DNA from: a virus
Virus record (IMG/VR): IMGVR_UViG_3300032144_000013
Span: 1 to 53,944 of that record
Strand: one strand, 5' to 3'
Length of the DNA: 53,944 nucleotides
Within the stretch, counting starts at the first letter, position 1. The number at the start of each line of letters is the position of its first letter. The notes beneath the pieces are model-generated. The model saw only the letters and a list, made by a program, of their open reading frames with translations. It made no database searches and was not told the origin of the DNA. Positions 1 through 7,870 of this stretch are shown piece by piece. The translations under genes and the position numbers were made by a program.

Positions 1-1035
1 GTCGTGAGGCATTACGTCTAAGTCGGACACCTCCCCCCGTATGTCTTGTGTGCGATTGCACTTACGACTATTGCACCCATAGTGTGCCAATTGCAGGTTG
101 CATTCATCATTCGTCCCACCTCTGCTGAGTGGGATGATGTGGTCAATGGATGCGCACTGCGGATCAGGCGCACAGAGCTGTGCATCTACTGGCTCATCGC
201 ATAGTTGGCACACCCACCCATCACGATCACCGATGGTGCTCAACAGTGGGCGCACCTGATCTAGCATGCGCTTCCTGCATGCACGCATGTTGCCAACCTG
301 CTGGTCACGCTTCAGGCACTGGGTTGAGCAGTAGTTGCCCATACTCTGTATGTGCTGCTGCATCACACGCCTGCGAAACCGCTCCTTGCAGCGGAGGCAC
401 TCTCCTTCCACCATCACCCAGTTCGCCTGCATCCGCGCCTTGTGGATGGCAGTACACTCGTCGCTGCAACACAGAGACCGCTTCGACTTGTTGGTACGGA
501 ACTCCGTCTCGCAGACTTTGCAGCTCCGTTCTACGGTGGACATCTTCAGCCTTTCGTGGTGTGCCTTCTGCCTGCACTCGCCACTGCAAAACTTACGCTT
601 GTGTCCTCCATACGCCATTCCGCAGTAGCCGCATCTCTGAGAGGCGTTGGCCAGTCGCTTCCATGCGTAGGCGCATGATCCGCAGATGGGACGCCTTGCG
701 TTCCTGTGCTTTGGAGAACCGCAGCACTCGCAATACTGCGCCTTCACCTGTCGTAGCGCCTCGTGTTCGTCCCATTCATCCCCCGACAGGAACCGGTTCG
801 CGGGAGAGTCGAACCACGACTTCAGTCCACACTCGCGCCTCAATCTCTGAATTCCGATTCGCTTTCGTTGTTGGTCAACCTCGTACTGAATAACCGTTCG
901 GTAGCCCTCTTTTCGGGTCGCCTTTCTTTCCCACTTCCACGACGTTTGCGCGCATCGGTAATACACGACTCCATCAGCATCGAACCCATACGGCAGCGTC
1001 GGGTGCTGCGCCACAATCACAACGTCCGTACTCAT
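1..1035 (-). CDS. HNH endonuclease with multiple Cys pairs (C-terminus cut by window edge)
   Basis: The frame is open from an ATG at 1033-1035 to the left edge, about 345 codons with no stop seen, so the C-terminus is missing. A GGGAG ribosome site sits a few bases before the ATG. The N-terminal two thirds carry many CxxC pairs (first around residues 102-105), as in zinc fingers. Near residue 296 comes the HNH core SIDHIIPLSRGGTN, followed by paired Cys and Asn residues typical of the beta-beta-alpha-metal nuclease fold. In many HK97-like phages an HNH nuclease next to the small terminase helps packaging. Here that adjacency holds only if the molecule is circular. It could otherwise be a homing-type nuclease. 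Activity is inferred. Confidence 0.85.
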   Translation of the reverse strand, partial: MSTDVVIVAQHPTLPYGFDADGVVYYRCAQTSWKWERKATRKEGYRTVIQYEVDQQRKRIGIQRLRRECGLKSWFDSPANRFLSGDEWDEHEALRQVKAQYCECCGSPKHRNARRPICGSCAYAWKRLANASQRCGYCGMAYGGHKRKFCSGECRQKAHHERLKMSTVERSCKVCETEFRTNKSKRSLCCSDECTAIHKARMQANWVMVEGECLRCKERFRRRVMQQHIQSMGNYCSTQCLKRDQQVGNMRACRKRMLDQVRPLLSTIGDRDGWVCQLCDEPVDAQLCAPDPQCASIDHIIPLSRGGTNDECNLQLAHYGCNSRKCNRTQDIRGEVSDLDVMPHD

Positions 1036-1045
1036 CTCGCTCCCT

Positions 1046-1369
1046 TCATCGGTTCTGTTTCGCTGAATTGCACGTTGCACACGCGCACTGGTGGTTGTCC
1101 TCGTCGTTGAACCACCGCTGATACTCCTCGCTGCCTACTGGCCCTTTGGTGCTCGGTGCCACCTTGTGGTCGATGTGAATGTCTGTGCTGTTCGCTGGCA
1201 GCAATCCCTTGCAGATACCGCAGTACGGTCCGTCTCGTTGGATCAGTGCGTAGATGCGTACCTTGCGAGTCTTCTGCCACTGCCATGTGTAGCCGCGTTG
1301 GTTGCTGCTGGCCCTGCGTTCTGGCCGCTTGGTCCTGCGTGGCCGTAGGGTCTTAGGTGCGGTTGGCAT
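1046..1369 (-). CDS. small HNH endonuclease
   Basis: A 107-aa protein with a basic N-terminus (many Arg and Lys), then CGIC, then the HIDHKVAPSTKG core and a closing CATCN pair. These are the metal-binding and catalytic parts of a compact HNH nuclease, and the length fits single-domain HNH proteins. It follows the Tat-leader gene at 1353-1658 with a short overlap and lies just upstream of the larger HNH gene, so two HNH genes stand in tandem. Nicking or packaging roles are both possible. Confidence 0.82.
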   Translation of the reverse strand: MPTAPKTLRPRRTKRPERRASSNQRGYTWQWQKTRKVRIYALIQRDGPYCGICKGLLPANSTDIHIDHKVAPSTKGPVGSEEYQRWFNDEDNHQCACATCNSAKQNR

Positions 1370-1658
1370 TGCACATCGCGTTCAGTTCTGCCGTGAACCG
1401 TGGGGGAACCAGGAAGCTGCCATCTGGCTGCACTCCCGAGTCGAACCCGCAACGGTGGCACACCACGTCCGGAGTGAGGCCATCGCATTCCCAGCACTTC
1501 CGCTCCCACTTCTCTCCCCATTTGTTGCTGATGGGCGAATACCCAACGCTGGTAATCCGTGCCCAGAATCCGCGCATGGTGATCTTGGGCTTCGCCTTCA
1601 ACCCACACGCCGCAGCCACACCTGTGATTGCCGCCTTGATTGCGTTGCGTCGGTTCAT
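1353..1658 (-). CDS. small protein with twin-arginine-type leader and Cys pairs
   Basis: A 101-aa protein starting MNRRNAIKAAITGVAAACG, which resembles a twin-arginine (Tat) signal: RR, a Lys, then an Ala/Gly-rich hydrophobic stretch ending at a Cys. The mature part has two CxxC pairs (CWEC, CHRC), which could bind metal. Its ATG overlaps the stop of the upstream gene as ATGA, so the two are co-translated. No family recognised. If the leader works, the product would be exported folded, perhaps with a metal bound. The leader could also act as a plain hydrophobic anchor. Confidence 0.7.
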   Translation of the reverse strand: MNRRNAIKAAITGVAAACGLKAKPKITMRGFWARITSVGYSPISNKWGEKWERKCWECDGLTPDVVCHRCGFDSGVQPDGSFLVPPRFTAELNAMCNANRT

Positions 1659-1903
1659 GACAGTCGCTCCAGAACTCGGAGTTCGTTGATCGACAGCATT
1701 CCGCGATTAATCGCCTCGTTGTGCATCCTGATCGCCGCCGTCATACGTCGTATGGCTTCATTCGCACGCTGCATTCCTTCGATAATCTGCGACTCGTCCA
1801 CTCTCACGGCATCCACGAGAGAGCCGGTCTTGTCCATCCCACACGCCGCAGCGATTCCAGCCGCAGCCGCCTTCAGCATCGAGCGTCGGTTCATGCTGTC
1901 CAT
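1655..1903 (-). CDS. small protein with twin-arginine-type leader
   Basis: An 82-aa protein. The ATG at 1901-1903 overlaps the stop of the upstream HNH gene (ATGA). A few residues in comes NRRSMLKAAAAGIAAACG, nearly the same leader as the next gene downstream. The rest is a hydrophilic, probably helical segment rich in Glu, Arg, Ile and Met, with no Cys. The two neighbours share the leader but not the body, so the leader may have been duplicated or borrowed. No function can be named. Export by the host Tat system is inferred from the leader alone. Confidence 0.68.
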   Translation of the reverse strand: MDSMNRRSMLKAAAAGIAAACGMDKTGSLVDAVRVDESQIIEGMQRANEAIRRMTAAIRMHNEAINRGMLSINELRVLERLS

Positions 1904-2598
1904 CACACGCACTCCACTCTCTTGTCTCCCTTGAATCGCGACCGATACCTCTTGTCAACCGGCCGGAAGATTGCGTCCTCTACTCCCCATCCGCGCATGA
2001 TGCGTCCCGTGATCGTGTGCCACTTCTGTCCTGTGATCTCGCACCACTCGGCTAGAGTTTTCGTCTCGCCGCGACACGTCAGAAGTCGGTTGCCCCGCTT
2101 ATTCCTGAGCTGCTGCTTGACTGTTGCCCAGCGACAGTTGTGCGGCTCGTAGTCTCCGTTTACGTCGATTCTGTCGAGAGAATGCTGATCCGATGGGCGC
2201 GGACCCATGTCCTGAAGAAATGCCTCAAACGATTGGTCCCATCTGTCGCACACCCGTATTCCTCGTCCGCCATAGTTCGCGTGCCTTGTGTCGCGGCACC
2301 GGAAACGCATCGACACCCATGTCCTGAACTCTGGCGTCAATCGCCCTACTCGCGCGCATCCATGAGTTGACGATCGTTTCGCCACCTTCTCGCGCATAAC
2401 GCATCCACAACTGATTGTGTTGCCGGACTTGAGACACGGACCGTGGACCCGCTTTTCTTGACCGCACTCACACCGACACAACCACAGCGTGTTGTGGTGC
2501 CTGTCGCTTCCGAGATATTCGACAACCTCCAACCTCCCGAATCTTTGTCCCACGAGAGACCTGAACGACCGACGCTTTCCGAGCTTGCGAAGCTCCAT
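1903..2598 (-). CDS. HNH endonuclease of the GQRFGRL...YGGRGI phage family
   Basis: The start was chosen at the ATG at 2596-2598 because GAGGAG lies eight bases before it and the conserved opening VGQRFGRLEVVEYLG follows soon after. Then come a CRCECG and CGC zinc site, NYGGRGIRVCDRW, the DMGPRPS-SLDRIDVNGDYEP nuclease core and CRWAT. A C-terminal helix-turn-helix-like part (TLAEWCEITG) probably binds DNA. The same architecture occurs at 20961-21632 and as a remnant at 7377-7772. Such genes usually behave as free-standing homing nucleases in phages. Confidence 0.85.
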   Translation of the reverse strand: MELRKLGKRRSFRSLVGQRFGRLEVVEYLGSDRHHNTLWLCRCECGQEKRVHGPCLKSGNTISCGCVMREKVAKRSSTHGCARVGRLTPEFRTWVSMRFRCRDTRHANYGGRGIRVCDRWDQSFEAFLQDMGPRPSDQHSLDRIDVNGDYEPHNCRWATVKQQLRNKRGNRLLTCRGETKTLAEWCEITGQKWHTITGRIMRGWGVEDAIFRPVDKRYRSRFKGDKRVECV

Positions 2599-2609
2599 TT
2601 GACAACTCC

Positions 2610-3020
2610 TCAGCATGAAACCAGTGACAGGTGCACGCAGTACGGCACCTGCCGACTCGTGCTCGTGGTAATCTCGCCCTTCAGAACGTACGTTCCCAGC
2701 GGCGCATCGTCCGCAAACGTGTACGCAATCGTGATTCCTTCGCCGCTCTCGACGATGCGGTCGTTGCACTCGGTGTTCGCGGCCACTGCTGCTGGAGTGC
2801 CGAGTTCCAGGTCATCGCCACCGGAGATTGTCCCCACGGTTGCGCCGGTCGGCTTGCTGATGCAGGACACGGTTGCCGAGCTGCACGATTCACCAGCAAC
2901 GAGTTGACGGCGCGGCTTCACGCCGACAGCCGTATCGACGGCGCTGTTGTCGCCCGCATCCCATACGAGCGTGCCCTTTTTCCCTTGCCGAACGTCTCTG
3001 TAGGTGATTCCGCCGTCCAT
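2610..3020 (-). CDS. probable structural or accessory tail protein
   Basis: A 136-aa protein of unknown family. The start at 3018-3020 overlaps the upstream stop (TGATG). It opens MDGGITYRDVRQGKKGT, then looks like a beta-rich single domain with repeated Thr/Val/Gly strands and four or five Cys that could form disulfides. It is the last of five co-oriented genes (7.1 to 2.6 kb) that look like virion surface proteins. Placement suggests a small fibre-associated or decoration protein; no motif proves it. Confidence 0.6.
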   Translation of the reverse strand: MDGGITYRDVRQGKKGTLVWDAGDNSAVDTAVGVKPRRQLVAGESCSSATVSCISKPTGATVGTISGGDDLELGTPAAVAANTECNDRIVESGEGITIAYTFADDAPLGTYVLKGEITTSTSRQVPYCVHLSLVSC

Positions 3021-3268
3021 CAATTGCTCTCTGCGCTAAACAGGTCAGGGTCAACCGGAGCCGTGAACCAGTCCATTTCGTGAGGTGCAGTAAAGTGCAG
3101 ATCGGGGACGACGGCGGCGGCTGCTCCCGCCACGATCCCCGCATAACTCCACAATCCGTGCTGTCTGTCCGCCTGGTCAATCGTGCTGTCGGGCGCAGGC
3201 CACTGCCCACGCCACGGACACTGCGGGTTGATCGCACTTGATCGGCGGTTCCTTGTGTCGATCGCCAT
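3020..3268 (-). CDS. small hypothetical protein, tail-fibre operon
   Basis: An 82-aa protein coupled to the preceding gene by an ATGA overlap. Residues 1-35 are polar and Arg/Pro/Trp-rich. A short Ala/Val segment (AGIVAGAAAAVVPDL) near residue 45 could be membrane-associated or a helix, and the C-terminus is acidic. No family recognised. The overlap on both sides argues that it is a real gene of the fibre block. Confidence 0.6.
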   Translation of the reverse strand: MAIDTRNRRSSAINPQCPWRGQWPAPDSTIDQADRQHGLWSYAGIVAGAAAAVVPDLHFTAPHEMDWFTAPVDPDLFSAESN

Positions 3269-4683
3269 CAGGCACCCGTTGTGACCTCGCCGCGATCATA
3301 GGTGGTGCCGTTATCACTCACAGCCGCCTCCTGGTCCTTAGTGATTGCGTCGTCCGCGTACAGGGCGTATTCGCTGCTGGTCTGCGTGCTGCGGTTTCTC
3401 CATGCCTTGTAGAGATAGCCCAGCTTCGCCACGAGGCTTGCCGTGGCCGCTGGCGAACCCTGTCCCGGCTCTGCAAACGTGTCAGTGTTGAGCACGTCCA
3501 GCACTTCGGCGTTAATTTCCGCCTTTGCCGCCGTCGTGTGCGACGCGACGACAACGCCATCAGTCCCAGTGTCAGCAAGAATGGCATCGACGTCGGTCTT
3601 GAGTTGTTCGCCGAACGTGCCGGATGTTGTGTGCCCGCTCGTGGCCTCGTCCCACACGGCGTCGGCGTTCGCGGCGGCCGTGGGAATGCTCAGTGCTCCA
3701 ATTGCTGTAATCACGGCGTCATCCGCCGCTGTCAGCCCAGCACCAGCCGTGCCGATGTTGTCGCGGTTCGCTTCCAGAGAGTCGGTCGTTTCGTCGTATG
3801 TGCCACTGCCGCCGCCAGTCGCCCGCAGTTCCGTGCGCGCCGTACTGTTGCCGGTCTGCTTGCCGGCAATTAGCCCAAGCCACTGTGCGAGACTGGTGAT
3901 GCCCGTAAAGATCGCACTAATCGCCGGGATAGTCGTGGCGCTTGCCGTGTTTAGCGCCGATGCGTCGATCCGCGTGGCGTCATCGACCACGTAGGACAGG
4001 ATTTCGGCGTCAACATCAGCCGCAAATGTCGCCGCGTCAATCGCACCGTTCGCAATACTCGCCGCCGTAATCACGTTCGCAGCCAGCCCATTCACGGTGG
4101 TCACGTTCGTGGCCGTCGTCACCGTAGACACCGCGCCGCCGCTGGTGGTGATCGCTCCGGACGACACAATGGCTGTCGCCGCAATGTCGTTGAACGCTGT
4201 CTTGCCGGCTGAATCCGTCGGGAGACCGCCAGCCGCGCCTGCCGCAGCATCTGGAACAGCCGTCCCCGCCAGTCCGCGAGTCGTGCTGTACGCGCTATCA
4301 ATCAGCTTGTCATTGAGACCAGACGCCCGGAAACCGATCGTCGGGCCAACCCACGGCAAGATGCCCGTTGCAAATCCCGCAAACCACCCGACTCCCTCCG
4401 TGTCGTTGTTGATCGACGCGCCGCCACTTGCCGGGATTTCGATCGTGTAGAAGCCGTTCCCCTGATTCACCCAGTCGTAGTTCCCTCCCGTGTCCGTGGG
4501 AGTGACGGCCGTCTGAGTGAACGCTCCAGACGTCGTGATGAAGTTCCAGACGAGATCGAGACCGGCCTGGTTGTACGTGACCGACTCCTCGCGACTCTTG
4601 AAATCTCCGTCGTCGATCAGTTGTGCCTTGTTGATGGGCACTTCCGACAACGCGGTATCAACATCGACCCAGATGTCTGGCAT
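3268..4683 (-). CDS. large Ala/Thr-rich tail-fibre-like protein
   Basis: A 471-aa protein. The first 120 residues look like a beta-rich head domain (DWVNQGNGFYTIEIPASGG). From about residue 140 to 400 it is a low-complexity stretch of Ala, Thr, Ile and Asp with repeated short phrases such as IDAATFAADVDAEI, ADAVWDEATSGHTT and VDAILADTG. The C-terminus carries a short module with Tyr and Trp. This composition is typical of trimeric phage fibre shafts. It stands within a run of fibre-type genes. Host attachment is inferred from composition and context. Confidence 0.65.
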   Translation of the reverse strand: MPDIWVDVDTALSEVPINKAQLIDDGDFKSREESVTYNQAGLDLVWNFITTSGAFTQTAVTPTDTGGNYDWVNQGNGFYTIEIPASGGASINNDTEGVGWFAGFATGILPWVGPTIGFRASGLNDKLIDSAYSTTRGLAGTAVPDAAAGAAGGLPTDSAGKTAFNDIAATAIVSSGAITTSGGAVSTVTTATNVTTVNGLAANVITAASIANGAIDAATFAADVDAEILSYVVDDATRIDASALNTASATTIPAISAIFTGITSLAQWLGLIAGKQTGNSTARTELRATGGGSGTYDETTDSLEANRDNIGTAGAGLTAADDAVITAIGALSIPTAAANADAVWDEATSGHTTSGTFGEQLKTDVDAILADTGTDGVVVASHTTAAKAEINAEVLDVLNTDTFAEPGQGSPAATASLVAKLGYLYKAWRNRSTQTSSEYALYADDAITKDQEAAVSDNGTTYDRGEVTTGA

Positions 4684-4693
4684 TTTCTCGCTC

Positions 4694-5242
4694 TCACTGC
4701 TGCTGTCGGTAGTAGTACCACGGGTTGCCTGCAGCAGCAGCCGTGTAATCCACCTCGATGTAGATTTGCGTTAACTGCACCTCTTCGCCGGACGCCAGTC
4801 CGCCGGAGTTGACCCCGAACTCGGACAGCGGATTCGTCGCATCAACGCCGTTGACCTGGTCCACCGTCCATGCTGAGGCGGTATTGGGGTTGGTCGCCCA
4901 CGTCTGGAAGTAATCAGCCCATGACGTCGTCATGGCCTGACTGGTTCCGGTGGTGTTCGTACTGCCCACCCGGATCATCGGGGCCAAGGTGCATGCCCCG
5001 GCTGCCGTCCGCTGCGCGCGGAACCTCACCGTGACGCTGTTGATCGTGCTCCCGCCTGGAATTGAAAAAGCCGCGTGCGTGAACCGCTGAGTTCCGTTGC
5101 TGTTCTGCTTGAACACGAAGTCCGTGGCGTCGTTGGGAGAGCCGACGGGATCGTCGACGCACTCCCAGCGATTGCCCGCCGACGCCGTGAAGTCGTTGGC
5201 GACGGCGCTGTTGCCGGTCGGTACTCGTGTGTCAGTCGCCAT
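4694..5242 (-). CDS. beta-sandwich virion or cell-surface-binding protein
   Basis: A 182-aa protein with an alternating strand pattern (INSVTVRFRAQRT; VQLTQIYIEVDYT) and a FTHAAFSIPGGSTI segment, like jelly-roll proteins that occur in fibres and carbohydrate-binding modules. It has no signal peptide, consistent with incorporation into the particle. Its ATG directly follows the stop of the upstream gene (5243). It may be a fibre tip or accessory protein; the ligand is unknown. Confidence 0.6.
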   Translation of the reverse strand: MATDTRVPTGNSAVANDFTASAGNRWECVDDPVGSPNDATDFVFKQNSNGTQRFTHAAFSIPGGSTINSVTVRFRAQRTAAGACTLAPMIRVGSTNTTGTSQAMTTSWADYFQTWATNPNTASAWTVDQVNGVDATNPLSEFGVNSGGLASGEEVQLTQIYIEVDYTAAAAGNPWYYYRQQQ

Positions 5243-5557
5243 TTAGCGGAGTTTGTTGAACAGTTGCAGAACGGCCGCGTTCACGTTGTCCACGGATGCG
5301 TTGGTCGTCAGCTTCCCGAGCGCGCTGTTGATCTCCGCAAACGCCGATTTGCAGTCCGCACCGGTGTTCTCGAATCCGAAGTGCGCTGATGCACCCGCGA
5401 AGTGCGCGTTCTGCGAACCATCACCGTCGATCATCAGGTTCATGGCGTCGCGTTCGTCGATCAGCTCCTCAAGACCACGCTCCAGATTGTCGAGCGCCCT
5501 GCGCAACTTGAACCCGTGCGGCGTGCCCGCGTCGAATGCGTAGTGATTGTCGGCCAT
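5243..5557 (-). CDS. small hypothetical protein
   Basis: About 104 aa. The ATG at 5555-5557 was preferred over an earlier in-frame TTG because GGAG lies about ten bases upstream of it. The first half is helical (LRRALDNLERGLEELIDERDAM) and the second half also looks helical with a Leu-rich end. It lies between the secreted 519-aa protein and the jelly-roll protein. It could be a chaperone or trimerisation partner for the fibres. No family recognised. Confidence 0.6.
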   Translation of the reverse strand: MADNHYAFDAGTPHGFKLRRALDNLERGLEELIDERDAMNLMIDGDGSQNAHFAGASAHFGFENTGADCKSAFAEINSALGKLTTNASVDNVNAAVLQLFNKLR

Positions 5558-5558
5558 G

Positions 5559-7118
5559 TCATTCAATCTCCTGAACTGAACCGGTTAGCCAGTACCCGCA
5601 ACGCTTGGCCCGTACAGTCCACGCTCCAACCTCAATCTCGCCGCTCAGATCACACGGCGTGTAGACGAACAGCAGCGTCTGTGCGACACCGGGAATCTCA
5701 GTCTCCGTAGCGTACACCCGGTTCGCCGTCGCGTCGTTCAGCGGGCACGCGAGAACGCGAGTCGTGCCTTCCCGCCAGTAGCGGTTGATCGTCGGGTGAT
5801 CTGCGATGCGTTTCAGTTGCCGCAGCAACGCCAGTTCGTAGTCTTCCACCGTGGCGTTCGCGACGTCGGTCCGGCCGATGGACAGCAGGTACTCCGCAAC
5901 GTTCGGCTTGGGGGCCACGAGTATCTGAGTCGGCAGCGTGTTCGCGTTGTCCCACCAGACCAATCGCACTTCCTTGCCCGGTGACTGCATCCGCCACGCC
6001 ATCGCGGTGAAGAATCCCGCACACGACTCAGGATCGACGATGGCGTGCTGTTGGGACTGATGTCCGGCGATGACAGCAGGCGGAACGATATCGACGCTCA
6101 ACTCGCGCCACGCTGATGTCTGCCAGTCTGCCTGATAGCTCGCCAGTGCCTGCTCGTGTTGTGGGCTGGTGAGCAAAGAATCCGAGTACCACCCGAGGTA
6201 CAGAGCGATGCTGGCCGTCGTGTTCTGGTGATTCTCGTCGAAGCTGCCGTAGCCGACTGTTCGAAGTTTCCCACGCCAGCCGTCCGTCAGTTCCGCATCG
6301 AATGCCGCATACAGGGCGTGGTACAGGGCATTCTCTGCCGCGTGAAACTCGGATTCACAGTCCTCCGGTTTCCTGTTCCGACGCTCATCCACCCAATCGG
6401 CCAGTTGCAGCGACTTGCTCTCCAGGTTGGCACGCGGCAACCATGCCAGCGTCACGACCGTCACCCGCGTACCATCCGGCAACTTGACCTTCTCGGACTT
6501 CTCAGAGCACAGTTCCTTGAACTTGACCCGCTCGCCTTCGTTGTTCTCGCGAAGGATGATCTCGGTGGGACTCGGCACAATCTCCTGCAGCCGACGCATC
6601 CACGCTCCTGTCGCCCACAACCGGCCGCATTCCTGCCACTTGCACACTGGCCCCACGGGGTTCGGCTCGGGCGTCTGATCCAGAGTGCCATCAATCTTCC
6701 GCCGCACGCACAACACCGACTCCCGCCAGTTCTCTTCCGTCAGCACCATGCGCGGGATCGTGGCATCGATCTCGCCGGTGATGTTGTTCATCCGCAGCAC
6801 GATCGGCCCGTTGTTCATCCGCGACAACAGCGGAGCATTGCCGTTCAGGATGCCGATCTGCTTCGGAACCCCGTCAACGATCGCCCCGCCTTCCCGCAGT
6901 GCCGCGTTAATCATGCGGATGGACGGCTCGACCGGATAACCGGCGTCAATCTGGGCCTGCTGCCACTGGTAGCCGTGGCCGTCGATGTGCCAGATGGAGA
7001 ACAGCGGGCCAGCAGACGACTGGACTTCATCTCCAGCCGGCCAGCCGCCTCCGCCCAGAAAAGGACCGTCGGCGCTTGCCGTGGAGACCAGCAGCAGGGT
7101 GGCGAGGATGATTTTCAT
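5559..7118 (-). CDS. secreted 519-aa protein, possibly a carbohydrate-active enzyme
   Basis: The start at 7116-7118 gives a clear Sec signal peptide (MKIILATLLLVSTASA) and forms an ATGA overlap with the preceding 80-aa gene. The open frame continues upstream, but that part reads out of character. The mature protein has many Trp and Tyr and acidic residues (FSIWHIDGHGYQW; YLGWYSD; LVWWDNANTLP), and ends with a strand-rich segment of about 80 residues. A TIM-barrel hydrolase with a C-terminal beta domain is possible, but no catalytic signature was identified. Signal peptides are unusual for tail parts, so a released surface-acting or lysis-associated enzyme should be considered. Confidence 0.62.
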   Translation of the reverse strand: MKIILATLLLVSTASADGPFLGGGGWPAGDEVQSSAGPLFSIWHIDGHGYQWQQAQIDAGYPVEPSIRMINAALREGGAIVDGVPKQIGILNGNAPLLSRMNNGPIVLRMNNITGEIDATIPRMVLTEENWRESVLCVRRKIDGTLDQTPEPNPVGPVCKWQECGRLWATGAWMRRLQEIVPSPTEIILRENNEGERVKFKELCSEKSEKVKLPDGTRVTVVTLAWLPRANLESKSLQLADWVDERRNRKPEDCESEFHAAENALYHALYAAFDAELTDGWRGKLRTVGYGSFDENHQNTTASIALYLGWYSDSLLTSPQHEQALASYQADWQTSAWRELSVDIVPPAVIAGHQSQQHAIVDPESCAGFFTAMAWRMQSPGKEVRLVWWDNANTLPTQILVAPKPNVAEYLLSIGRTDVANATVEDYELALLRQLKRIADHPTINRYWREGTTRVLACPLNDATANRVYATETEIPGVAQTLLFVYTPCDLSGEIEVGAWTVRAKRCGYWLTGSVQEIE

Positions 7119-7357
7119 GGTCGTCCGAAGTAGACCTTGAATGCGCCGACGTGCAGAGTCCAACCGCATGTCTTGTAGGTGGCGTCGGGCCATATCTCGG
7201 CTCTCCGCTCCGGCCAGCCATGCCAGCACAAATGAGCGTGGTTTCCACCAGAAGACCAGCCCACGCGAACAGGCCACCACCGATACATCACGGGACGGTC
7301 CGGTCTCCTCCAGCTCTTGAAGAAGCCACGGAAGTCCCACAAAGGTTTTCTGCTCAC
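7115..7357 (-). CDS. Trp-rich small hypothetical protein
   Basis: An 80-aa protein starting at GTG 7355-7357 with GAGGGAGG upstream. It is unusually rich in Trp, Arg and His (FFKSWRRPDRPVMYRWW; HLCWHGWPERRAEIWPD) and resembles a compact beta protein. Its TGA overlaps the ATG of the secreted 519-aa gene, so the pair is probably translationally coupled. No family recognised. Confidence 0.6.
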   Translation of the reverse strand: MSRKPLWDFRGFFKSWRRPDRPVMYRWWPVRVGWSSGGNHAHLCWHGWPERRAEIWPDATYKTCGWTLHVGAFKVYFGRP

Positions 7358-7376
7358 CCGATCGCCTCCCTCGTGC

Positions 7377-7772
7377 TCACGACTCCGAAACCAACTCCCG
7401 CCGACATCCGACTGGAGTCTTTACTGCCTCGTCAGCGGACCACCCCAAAGTCAGACGCTTTTGAACCGTCGAAGGCATCAGTCCGAACTTCGCACTCCAG
7501 TCGGTCATGCACTTTGTTTCACCATCGATTGTCAGCAGCCTGTTCGATCGCCTGTTTCTCTGCTGTTGTGAAATTGTGGCCCATCGCACGTTTCCTGGTT
7601 CGTACCCGAGACTGTTATCGATGCGATCTATTGAATGAGCCTTCGACGGGCGCGGACCAATGTGTTCCAAGAATGCCTCGAATGACGATCTCCATTCGCT
7701 GCAAACCTGAATTCCACGAGCACCGTAGGACCAATTCTCGTTAGCTGGTTGAACTTCGTTGGACCGTCGCTT
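7377..7772 (-). pseudogene. remnant of a YGGRGI-type HNH endonuclease
   Basis: The open frame from 7772 down to the stop at 7377 encodes only the C-terminal half of the family seen at 1903-2598 and 20961-21632: YGARGIQVCSEW, EHIGPRPS, HSIDRID, GNVRWAT and a C-terminal DNA-binding part. The N-terminal GQRFGRL and zinc part are absent, and a stop precedes the fragment with no ATG in the remaining stretch. A TTG at 7668-7670 could start a 97-aa product holding the HNH core. Most likely a decayed homing nuclease. Confidence 0.72.
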
Positions 7773-7804
7773 TCATCCAATGTCACACTGATGTACCGTG
7801 TCAT
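7628..7804 (-). CDS. possible small gene interrupted by the HNH remnant
   Basis: An ATG at 7802-7804 has AAAGGA about seven bases upstream and opens MTRYISVTLDESDGP, a natural-looking start. The frame then runs 58 codons through the HNH remnant in another phase and loses protein character. This suggests that a small resident gene was invaded or truncated when the HNH sequence arrived. Whether anything is translated is uncertain. Confidence 0.35.
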   Translation of the reverse strand: MTRYISVTLDESDGPTKFNQLTRIGPTVLVEFRFAANGDRHSRHSWNTLVRARRRLIQ

Positions 7805-7870
7805 CCGTCGATCCTTTCATGCGAAGGGTTGACCACGGCTCCGGCTGATGACACAGCGCGGAGCCAATTT

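Noticed and set aside
800-830. Another GTCGAACC T-loop-like match
   Set aside because: It is part of the HNH coding sequence and no tRNA arms fold around it.
150-893. Long plus-strand open frame opposite the HNH gene
   Set aside because: Cys/Arg/Ser-rich shadow of the minus-strand HNH frame, which has the better motifs and ribosome site.
1420-1470. tRNA-like T-loop sequence (gagtcgaacccgcaac)
   Set aside because: No acceptor, D or anticodon arms surround it, and it lies inside the coding frame of the Tat-leader gene at 1353-1658.
3443-3994. Plus-strand open frame opposite the fibre gene
   Set aside because: Ala/Ser/Val-rich mirror of the repetitive fibre gene; no ribosome site, no motif.
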